A stretch of DNA of 22,643 bases from Bacteroidota bacterium (GTDB lineage: Bacteria; Bacteroidota; Bacteroidia; Chitinophagales; UBA2359): contig JAHDGP010000002.1 in assembly GCA_020627525.1 (NCBI GenBank), positions 25,729 through 48,371 of the forward strand, in the 5' to 3' direction. The notes under the pieces were generated by a model that worked only from the letters and a program-made list of their open reading frames with translations, was not told the origin of the DNA and did not search any database. Position numbers and translations under genes: made by a program. Below are positions 17,191-22,643 of this stretch, one piece after another. How positions within the stretch are numbered: position 1 is the stretch's first letter; every line of letters begins with the position of its first letter.

Positions 17191-18243
17191 ATGAAAAAAT
17201 TGAATTTTACATATATATTTATTTTTGCTTTTATGCTTGTATCTGTTGGGCTTTATGCTGGTAATAAAGACAGGGTAGGACAAGCAGGAGCAACTGAACT
17301 TCTTATAAACCCATGGGCGAGAAGTTCTGGGATGCACAGCTTAAACCAAGCAAGTACGCGTGGTTTGGAAGCAATGCGTCTCAATGTAGGTGGTCTTGCA
17401 TTTACAAACAAAACACAGGTTATTTTAGCCAGTGGAAGATGGTTAAGTGGTAGTGATATCACACTGACTACTTTTGGTATCGCGCAGGCTGTTGGCGAAA
17501 CAGGCGTGTTGGGTGTAAATGTAAGCTCGATGTCTTTTGGTGAGATCACCAGAACGACAACTGCTAATCCAGATCTTGGAACAGGAGGAACTTACAGACC
17601 ATCTTACACAAATATCGGAATTGCTTACTCAAAATCTTTCTCAGAAAGTATTCACGGTGGTGTTTTGATTCGTGTAATAACACACTCTATTTCTGATGTA
17701 ACATCTTCAGGTGTTGCTTTTGATACAGGAATCCAATATGTTACAGGAGACGACGATCAAATAAAATTTGGTATCTCTTTGAGAAATGTTGGTACACCAA
17801 TGAAATTTAAAGGTGATGGTTTGGAGCAATCTGCATTCAATCCTGTAAATGAGTTGACAACTTATAGCCAAAGAACAGAAGGTTACGAGTTGCCATCATT
17901 GCTTCACATTGGGGGAGCATATGATTTGTACTTCGGTGACAATACTCGTTTGACACTTGCTGCCAATTTTACGTCAAATTCTTTTAGAAATGATTACCTT
18001 GGCGGTGGATTGGAATTTGCTTTCCGTGAAATGTTTATGCTTCGTGCAGGTTATAAATATGAAGATGGCGCTTTAGATGATTTGCAAATAGCAAACTCCG
18101 CTTTAAATGGATTTGCAGCTGGTTTAACAGTTGAAGTTCCATTGGGTAAAGAGTCTGAATCTAAAATTGGTCTTGATTATTCTTACAGAACAACGCATAT
18201 TTATGATGGTATTCATTCGTTAGGAATAAAAATTGACTTGTAA
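17191..18243 (+). CDS. PorV/PorQ family outer-membrane beta-barrel protein
   Basis: The 350-residue product is an outer-membrane barrel of the FadL-like PorV/PorQ family. PorV (LptO) shuttles T9SS cargo to the cell-surface attachment complex. The signal peptide ends near GLYAG (20-24). The N-terminal plug-like region has GQAGATELLINPWARSSG (30-47) and RGLEAMRLNVGGLAF (57-71), typical of this family, followed by alternating beta strands and a C-terminal SLGIKIDL. I chose the ATG at 17191; the longer frame starts with a TTG inside the preceding hairpin. It is the last gene of the operon and ends before two tandem terminators. I infer a dedicated shuttle or anchor for the adjacent giant exported protein. 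The core PorV of the cell is probably elsewhere, so this would be a paralogue. Confidence 0.8.
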   Translation: MKKLNFTYIFIFAFMLVSVGLYAGNKDRVGQAGATELLINPWARSSGMHSLNQASTRGLEAMRLNVGGLAFTNKTQVILASGRWLSGSDITLTTFGIAQAVGETGVLGVNVSSMSFGEITRTTTANPDLGTGGTYRPSYTNIGIAYSKSFSESIHGGVLIRVITHSISDVTSSGVAFDTGIQYVTGDDDQIKFGISLRNVGTPMKFKGDGLEQSAFNPVNELTTYSQRTEGYELPSLLHIGGAYDLYFGDNTRLTLAANFTSNSFRNDYLGGGLEFAFREMFMLRAGYKYEDGALDDLQIANSALNGFAAGLTVEVPLGKESESKIGLDYSYRTTHIYDGIHSLGIKIDL

Positions 18244-18272
18244 GAGAAACTAATATTTTATATATTGTGTTT

Positions 18273-18310
18273 TAAAGAAGCGTTTTCAAGGATTTGAAAG
18301 CGCTTCTTTA
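18273..18310 (+). terminator. First terminator hairpin after the PorV-like gene
   Basis: Arms 18273-18289 and 18294-18310 pair over 17 positions, 16 Watson-Crick and one G-U, around the tetraloop GGAT. A short AT-rich stretch (ATTATTTTA) follows. It lies 29 bp after the stop codon. Confidence 0.75.
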
Positions 18311-18318
18311 ATTATTTT

Positions 18319-18350
18319 ACCCACTTCTAATGATAGAAGCGGGTTTTTGT
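18319..18350 (+). terminator. Second, tandem intrinsic terminator
   Basis: ACCCACTTCT at 18319-18328 pairs with AGAAGCGGGT at 18335-18344 with one A-C mismatch around a 6-nt loop, followed by a T-rich tail (TTTTTGTTT). It shares the AGAAGCG sequence with the first hairpin. Together they separate the envelope operon from greA. Confidence 0.75.
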
Positions 18351-18372
18351 TTATGATATAAATTTTTATAAA

Positions 18373-18846
18373 ATGGCTGAAATAAGATATTTTACAGCAG
18401 AGGAACTCGAAAGACTAAAAGAAGAATTACACACCCTGCAAACCAAAGATCGTGCTGATATGGCAAGACAAATTGCCGAAGCTAGAGATAAAGGAGACCT
18501 TTCTGAAAATGCAGAATACGATGCTGCTAAAGAAGCACAGGGTAAGCTGGAAGACCGTATTCTAAGATTGGAAGGCGACCTTGCAAATGCGCGTGTATTA
18601 GATGAAAGTTTGATGGATACCTCTAAAGCATTGATTCGATCTAAAGTTAAAGTCTTTAATAAAAAGTTTAAAAAAGAATTTGTTTACCGATTGGTTTCGC
18701 CAAATGTAGCAGATATCAAAGGGGGAAAAATTTCAATTGATTCACCGATTGGCAAAAGTTTACTTGGTAAGAAAGTTGGCGATATTGCTGTCGTTGAAGT
18801 TCCTGCCGGACAAATGGAATTAGAAATATTAGAAATTACCAGATAA
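18373..18846 (+). CDS. greA: Transcription elongation factor GreA
   Basis: GreA inserts its N-terminal coiled coil into the RNA polymerase secondary channel and stimulates cleavage of backtracked RNA. The 157-residue product has the coiled coil at about 8-75 with the acidic tip GDLSENAEYDAAKEAQ (41-56), where Asp42 and Glu45 would position the catalytic magnesium. The C-terminal FKBP-like domain shows YRLVSP, ISIDSPIGKSLLGKKVGD and VEVPAG. Length equals the family norm. It is followed after 7 bp by the HIT gene and then ruvC, a likely operon. No clear -7 box is seen in the 22 bp between the preceding terminator and the ATG. Confidence 0.97.
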   Translation: MAEIRYFTAEELERLKEELHTLQTKDRADMARQIAEARDKGDLSENAEYDAAKEAQGKLEDRILRLEGDLANARVLDESLMDTSKALIRSKVKVFNKKFKKEFVYRLVSPNVADIKGGKISIDSPIGKSLLGKKVGDIAVVEVPAGQMELEILEITR

Positions 18847-18853
18847 AATAAGA

Positions 18854-19249
18854 ATGGCATCAATTTTTTCAAAAATTGTAGCAGGAGAAATTCCTTCATA
18901 CAAAATAGCGGAAAGCGAAAATTATTTCGCTTTCTTGGATATAAATCCTGTAAAAGCAGGACATACCTTGGTTATTCCCAAAAAGGAAGTTGATTACATT
19001 TTCGACTTGGAGGAGGAAACACTTACTGGGCTTTTTTCTTTTTCTAAAAAAGTGGCATTGGCAATTGAAAAGGTGGTTCCTTGCGAACGAATAGGAATGA
19101 CTGTATTGGGTTTAGAAGTACCACATGCACATGTCCACCTTGTCCCCTTAGATCAAGCAGGAATGATTGACTTTCGTACAAAAGCGAAACTTTCAGCGGA
19201 TGAAATGAAAGCACTGGCTGATAAGATTGCCTCAGCTTTTACAGTTTAA
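18854..19249 (+). CDS. HIT family (histidine triad) nucleotide-binding hydrolase
   Basis: The 131-residue cytosolic protein belongs to the histidine triad superfamily, which hydrolyses nucleoside phosphoramidates or related nucleotidyl compounds. The start IFSKIVAGEIPSYKI and FLDINPVKAGHTLVIPKKE are characteristic of the Hint branch. The active site PHAHVHLVP at about 96-104 carries the HxHxHxx triad with the nucleophilic central histidine. Length is normal. It lies 7 bp after greA and 21 bp before ruvC; greA-HIT pairs are common in Bacteroidota, which is consistent with the phylum call, though no functional link is established by that alone. Confidence 0.95.
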   Translation: MASIFSKIVAGEIPSYKIAESENYFAFLDINPVKAGHTLVIPKKEVDYIFDLEEETLTGLFSFSKKVALAIEKVVPCERIGMTVLGLEVPHAHVHLVPLDQAGMIDFRTKAKLSADEMKALADKIASAFTV

Positions 19250-19270
19250 GTAAAGTAGAATAAAAATGTT

Positions 19271-19828
19271 ATGGTGAGTAAAAATAAATGTATAATGGGC
19301 ATCGACCCAGGAACGAATGTACTCGGCTACGCATTTTTAGATGTGGTTAGTAAAAAACCAATCCTCAGAAACTTGGGTGTTATTCAATTGCATAAGTATG
19401 AAACCCATTATGAAAAATTGAGAGTAATCTCAGATAGAGTTGATAACTTGATTCGAGTCAATAACCCTGATGAGATGGCAATTGAAGCACCTTTTTACGG
19501 AAAAAATGCGCAATCAATGCTCAAACTTGGTAGAGCGCAAGGTGTAGCGATCAGCGTTGGAATGATTAGAAATTTGACAGTTGTTGAATATTCACCAAAA
19601 AAAATAAAAAACTCCATAACTGGAAATGGCAATGCCTCCAAAGAGCAAGTAGCTGCAATGCTCAAACAAATCTTAAAAATGGAGACCCTTCCCAAATATT
19701 TCGATGCTACAGATGCATTGGGAACAGCCGTCTGTCACTACCTACAAGGCGATAAACCAGCCATCAGTGGGAAAAACTATAAAAACTGGGGAGATTTTAT
19801 CAAAACGAATCCTGATAAAGTAAAATAA
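19271..19828 (+). CDS. ruvC: Holliday-junction resolvase RuvC
   Basis: RuvC is a dimeric endonuclease that cuts Holliday junctions symmetrically after branch migration by RuvAB. The 185-residue product has the four catalytic acidic residues in family order: Asp12 in GIDPGT, Glu72 in IEAPFYG, and Asp145 and Asp148 in FDATDALGTAVCH. KLGRAQGVA and SPKKIKNSITGNGNASKEQV match the DNA-binding central part. It is slightly longer than E. coli RuvC through a lysine-rich C-terminal tail (YKNWGDFIK, about 170-178) that is usual in Bacteroidota. It is the third gene of the greA-HIT-ruvC cluster. No ruvA or ruvB lies nearby. Confidence 0.97.
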   Translation: MVSKNKCIMGIDPGTNVLGYAFLDVVSKKPILRNLGVIQLHKYETHYEKLRVISDRVDNLIRVNNPDEMAIEAPFYGKNAQSMLKLGRAQGVAISVGMIRNLTVVEYSPKKIKNSITGNGNASKEQVAAMLKQILKMETLPKYFDATDALGTAVCHYLQGDKPAISGKNYKNWGDFIKTNPDKVK

Positions 19829-19960
19829 TTATATTCTCCAAATTTTTCGGGTAAAAAAGATCATTTCACTAGAAAAAAAATGGACTGAAGTGATGACTTC
19901 CAATAATCTTGCCAAATTTTTTATACTCCAAATAGTAGCTAAAATTCGTATAATTCTTCA

Positions 19961-19985
19961 TTGGTAATTTTATTGTTTAATTTTG
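19961..19985 (+). promoter_or_regulatory. Putative metK promoter (TTG ... TAATTTTG)
   Basis: TAATTTTG at 19978-19985 is an exact TAnnTTTG -7 box. The nearest -33-like TTG is at 19961-19963, only 14 bp upstream, so that element is uncertain. The leader would be about 20 nt, too short for a riboswitch. Confidence 0.5.
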
Positions 19986-20011
19986 CACAGAAAAATTTAA
20001 AATAGAATATT

Positions 20012-21271
20012 ATGCCGTATTTTTTTACATCAGAATCTGTTTCTGAGGGACATCCAGATAAAGTAGCTGATCAAATTTCAGATGCCTTAGTGGATCATTT
20101 TTTGGCTTTTGATAAAAATTCAAAAGTGGCTTGCGAAACACTTGTAACAACTGGTCAGGTTGTATTGGCAGGTGAGGTTAAATCGAAAACATATTTAGAC
20201 GTTCAGCAAATTGCTCGTGACGTAATCAGAAAAATTGGATATACAAAAAGTGAGTATATGTTTGAGGCAAACTCTTGTGGTATACTTTCATCTATTCACG
20301 AACAATCCCCTGACATTAACCAAGGAGTTGATAAGAAAAAGAAAGCAGAACAAGGAGCGGGAGACCAAGGGATGATGTTTGGTTATGCATCCAATGAAAC
20401 GGATAACTACATGCCTTTACCATTGTACCTTTCTCATTTGCTTTTAGAAGAGTTGGCTGCAATAAGAAAAGAAGGTGAAAAAATGACTTATCTGCGCCCT
20501 GATTCCAAATCTCAGGTAACCATTGAATATTCAGATGATAACAAACCATTGAGAATCGATTCTATTGTTATCTCTACACAGCACGATGATTTTGACAGCA
20601 ACGATAATAAAATGTTGAAAAAAATCAAAGATGATGTTAAGGATATTTTAGTGAGCAAAGTAAAGAAAAGATTGCCGAAACACATCCAGGATTTATTTAC
20701 CAAAAAAATAACTTACCACGTTAACCCAACTGGAAAGTTTGTAATCGGTGGACCGCACGGTGATACTGGTTTGACTGGTAGAAAAATCATTGTAGATACG
20801 TATGGTGGTAAAGGTGCTCACGGTGGTGGTGCATTTTCTGGAAAAGATCCTTCAAAAGTAGACCGTTCTGCTGCGTACGCAACAAGACACATCGCTAAAA
20901 ACCTGGTTGCTGCTGGTGTTTGTGAAGAAGTATTGGTTCAGGTTTCTTATGCTATTGGAGTCGCTAAACCAATGGGTATTTATGTAAATACTTATGGTAC
21001 TTCAAAAGTAGATATGCAAGACAGTGAAATCGCTGTTATTGTTGACAAGGTTTTTGATATGACGCCTTACGCTATCGAAAAAAGATTGAAGCTTAGAAAT
21101 CCTATGTATTCAGAAACTGCTGCCTACGGCCATATGGGAAGAGAAGCAAAAAAAGTAAAGAAAACTTTTGTTGATGGTTCAGGCACTTCTAAATCAATGG
21201 AAGTAGAGTTGTTTACTTGGGAAAAATTAGATTATGTGTCTAAAGTGAAAAAAGCATTTAAGATAAAATAA
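20012..21271 (+). CDS. metK: S-adenosylmethionine synthetase
   Basis: MetK makes SAM from methionine and ATP; the tetrameric cytosolic enzyme supplies all methyl transfer, including that by RsmA in this window. The 419-residue product shows GHPDKVADQISDALVD with His14 and Asp16 at the ATP site, the signature GAGDQG (115-120), HVNPTGKFVIGGPHGDTGLTGRK-type core (about 236-258) and the P-loop-like GGGAFSGKD (271-279). It is about 35 residues longer than the E. coli enzyme, with extra lysine-rich segments (about 193-229) seen in Bacteroidota members. It has its own promoter and a strong terminator, so it is probably monocistronic. Confidence 0.98.
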   Translation: MPYFFTSESVSEGHPDKVADQISDALVDHFLAFDKNSKVACETLVTTGQVVLAGEVKSKTYLDVQQIARDVIRKIGYTKSEYMFEANSCGILSSIHEQSPDINQGVDKKKKAEQGAGDQGMMFGYASNETDNYMPLPLYLSHLLLEELAAIRKEGEKMTYLRPDSKSQVTIEYSDDNKPLRIDSIVISTQHDDFDSNDNKMLKKIKDDVKDILVSKVKKRLPKHIQDLFTKKITYHVNPTGKFVIGGPHGDTGLTGRKIIVDTYGGKGAHGGGAFSGKDPSKVDRSAAYATRHIAKNLVAAGVCEEVLVQVSYAIGVAKPMGIYVNTYGTSKVDMQDSEIAVIVDKVFDMTPYAIEKRLKLRNPMYSETAAYGHMGREAKKVKKTFVDGSGTSKSMEVELFTWEKLDYVSKVKKAFKIK

Positions 21272-21292
21272 AAAACTAATTGTAGATTAGTC

Positions 21293-21327
21293 AACCCCTT
21301 TGCTGGAATAGGCAAAGGGGTTTTTTT
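21293..21327 (+). terminator. Intrinsic terminator of metK
   Basis: Arm 21293-21303 (AACCCCTTTGC) pairs perfectly with 21312-21322 (GCAAAGGGGTT) around an 8-nt loop, followed by a run of T up to 21327. The T-tract runs straight into the -7 box of fabI. Confidence 0.92.
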
Positions 21328-21334
21328 ATATTTG
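21327..21334 (+). promoter_or_regulatory. Putative -7 promoter box of fabI (TATATTTG)
   Basis: TATATTTG at 21327-21334 matches TAnnTTTG exactly, 18 bp ahead of the fabI ATG. The nearest TTTG (21299-21302) lies in the left arm of the metK terminator, 24 bp upstream, slightly longer than the usual spacing. The leader would be only about 12 nt. Confidence 0.55.
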
Positions 21335-21352
21335 TAAGATTAATTATTTAAT

Positions 21353-22174
21353 ATGATGAATCACAAATTACTTGAAGGAAAAAAAGGCATCATCTTTGGT
21401 GCATTAGATGAAAACTCTATTGCTTGGAAAACAGCGCTTAAAATCAAAGAAGCTGGAGGAGAGTTTACTTTGACCAATGCACCTGTTGCTTTGAGAATGG
21501 GAAAAATAAACGAGTTGGCAGAAACCTGTGGTACAACTGTAATTGCAGCTGATGCCACAAATATGGATGACTTAAACAGTTTGTTTGAACAATCCATTGA
21601 AAAGTTAGGTGGTAAACTGGATTTTATTTTACATTCAATTGGTATGTCTCCAAATGTTAGAAAAAAGAAATCTTACACCAACTTAAATTATGACTGGCTT
21701 CACAAGACTTTAGATATTTCGGCAATGTCTTTTCACAGAGTTATGCAAGTGGCTTACAACTCTGATGCGATGAATGATTGGGGCTCTATATTGGCGCTCT
21801 CTTACATTGCGGCGCAAAGGGTATTTCCCGACTATGGAGATATGGCAGATGCAAAGGCAACATTAGAATCTATTGGCAGAAGTTTCGGTTATCATTTTGG
21901 TGCTAAAAATAACGTAAGAGTAAATACGATCTCACAATCGCCAACTTATACAACTGCTGGTTCGGGGGTAGAAGGCTTTAAAGAATTTTTTGATTATGCT
22001 GATAAAATGTCTCCTTTAGGAAATGCCACTGCCGAAGCTTGTGCAGATTATTGTATAATGATGTTTTCTGATTTAACGAGAATGGTTACCATGCAGAATT
22101 TGTACCACGATGGTGGTTTTTCAAGCGTTGGAATGAGCCCTGCTTTATTGATGGATGCTACTGCTACAAAATAA
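21353..22174 (+). CDS. fabI: Enoyl-[acyl-carrier-protein] reductase FabI
   Basis: FabI performs the last reduction of each fatty-acid elongation cycle, using NADH to reduce the trans-2-enoyl-ACP. The 273-residue product is a short-chain dehydrogenase fold with the divergent FabI cofactor loop GALDENSIAW (16-25), HSIG (94-97) and the catalytic Tyr-x6-Lys pair (Tyr161 and Lys168) within FPDYGDMADAKATLE; Tyr151 in SYIAAQR is the second conserved tyrosine. VRVNTISQSPTYTTAGSGV corresponds to the substrate-binding loop, the target region of triclosan-type inhibitors. Length is normal. Two adjacent ATGs (21353 and 21356) can serve. It has its own -7 box and is followed 10 bp later by an ACMSD gene. 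Confidence 0.97.
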   Translation: MMNHKLLEGKKGIIFGALDENSIAWKTALKIKEAGGEFTLTNAPVALRMGKINELAETCGTTVIAADATNMDDLNSLFEQSIEKLGGKLDFILHSIGMSPNVRKKKSYTNLNYDWLHKTLDISAMSFHRVMQVAYNSDAMNDWGSILALSYIAAQRVFPDYGDMADAKATLESIGRSFGYHFGAKNNVRVNTISQSPTYTTAGSGVEGFKEFFDYADKMSPLGNATAEACADYCIMMFSDLTRMVTMQNLYHDGGFSSVGMSPALLMDATATK

Positions 22175-22184
22175 AAAATAATAG

Positions 22185-22643
22185 ATGCTAAAGATCGACA
22201 TACATACGCATATTATGCCTGAAAAAATGCCGAAATGGGCAGACCGTTTTGGTTATGGCGGATTTATCAGTTTACATCATCACAAACCTTGTTGCGCAAG
22301 GATGATGATAGACGATAAGTTTTTTCGAGAAATAGAAGATAATTGTTGGAGTCCCGAAAGACGTATGAAAGATTGTGGGCATACAGGTGTTGGTGTACAG
22401 GTGCTTTCCACCATTCCAGTTTTGTTCAATTACTGGGCAAAAGGAAAAGACTGTTTACAAGTTTCTCAATTTATCAATGATCACATTGCAGGAATTGTCG
22501 AACGCTATCCAAAGCGATTTATTGGTTTGGGAACCTTGCCGATGCAAGATCCCGATTTGGCCATTCAGGAAATGGAAAGGTGCGTAAAAGACCTTAAGTT
22601 GAGTGGGGTAGAAATAGGCTCACACATCAATGATTGGAATTTA
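22185..22643 (+). CDS. 2-amino-3-carboxymuconate-6-semialdehyde decarboxylase (ACMSD), 3' truncated by the window
   Basis: ACMSD is a zinc-dependent decarboxylase of the amidohydrolase superfamily that diverts the kynurenine-pathway intermediate from quinolinate/NAD synthesis towards 2-aminomuconate. The 153 visible residues start at the ATG 22185 and run off the edge. The start MLKIDIHTHIMPEKMP supplies the metal ligands His7 and His9. It continues with RFGYGGFISLHHH, ENCW-like DNCWSPERRMKDC, GVQVLSTIPVLFNYWAKG, NDHIAGIVERYPKRFIGLG and TLPMQDPDLAIQEMERCVKD, all matching the family in order with no gaps. The active-site arginine region (RFGYGG) is present. The gene starts 10 bp after fabI, so it is probably co-transcribed, though there is no pathway link. 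Remaining metal and catalytic residues lie outside the window. Confidence 0.9.
   Translation, partial: MLKIDIHTHIMPEKMPKWADRFGYGGFISLHHHKPCCARMMIDDKFFREIEDNCWSPERRMKDCGHTGVGVQVLSTIPVLFNYWAKGKDCLQVSQFINDHIAGIVERYPKRFIGLGTLPMQDPDLAIQEMERCVKDLKLSGVEIGSHINDWNL

Noticed and set aside
19829..20011. SAM-responsive riboswitch in front of metK
   Set aside because: The -7 box leaves a leader of only about 20 nt, and the rest of the gap shows just a 5-bp stem (GAAGT/ACTTC near 19887-19900) and a CCAAATTTTT direct repeat, none resembling a SAM aptamer.
22375..22587. 70-codon open frame starting at 22375
   Set aside because: It is out of frame within the ACMSD gene, whose own frame from 22185 matches its family along the whole visible length.

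Overview
The window looks like chromosomal DNA of a member of the Bacteroidota, most likely near Saprospiria/Lewinellaceae (the phylum is well supported, the class is a guess). The evidence is AT-rich DNA, several promoters with the Bacteroidota-type -7 box TAnnTTTG, a large TonB-dependent receptor with an N-terminal carboxypeptidase-regulatory-like domain, and a PorV/PorQ-family protein beside a giant exported protein whose C-terminus resembles a type IX secretion (T9SS) sorting domain. I see no rRNA, tRNA, CRISPR array, transposase or phage gene.

Layout. Positions 2-175 hold the end of a truncated gene whose tail resembles copper type II ascorbate-dependent monooxygenases. Positions 488-6318 are read leftwards: M17 leucyl aminopeptidase, a TauE/SafE-type membrane transporter and an exported tocopherol-cyclase-like protein sit close together (gaps of about 9 and 40 bp). 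A separate exported penicillin/AHL-acylase-type Ntn hydrolase follows, behind a gap of about 340 bp rich in inverted repeats. From 6411 everything reads rightwards: rsmA, a D-2-hydroxyacid dehydrogenase, a three-gene envelope operon (8386-18243), then greA-HIT-ruvC, metK, and fabI followed by a truncated ACMSD gene that runs off the right edge.

The most interesting part is the 9.9-kb envelope operon: a TonB-dependent receptor (1280 aa), a giant exported protein (1617 aa) and a PorV/PorQ-like outer-membrane protein (350 aa). It has a Bacteroidota promoter in front, an 18-bp perfect hairpin between genes two and three, and two tandem terminators behind. I infer a linked uptake/display module in which the PorV paralogue serves the giant protein, but its substrate and function cannot be read from the sequence. 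The housekeeping genes (rsmA, greA, ruvC, metK, fabI) are ordinary.

Several starts were moved from the longest open frame. For the aminopeptidase the upstream ATG lies inside the -7 promoter box. The dehydrogenase, transporter and PorV-like genes have an ATG just inside a longer frame that begins with TTG.
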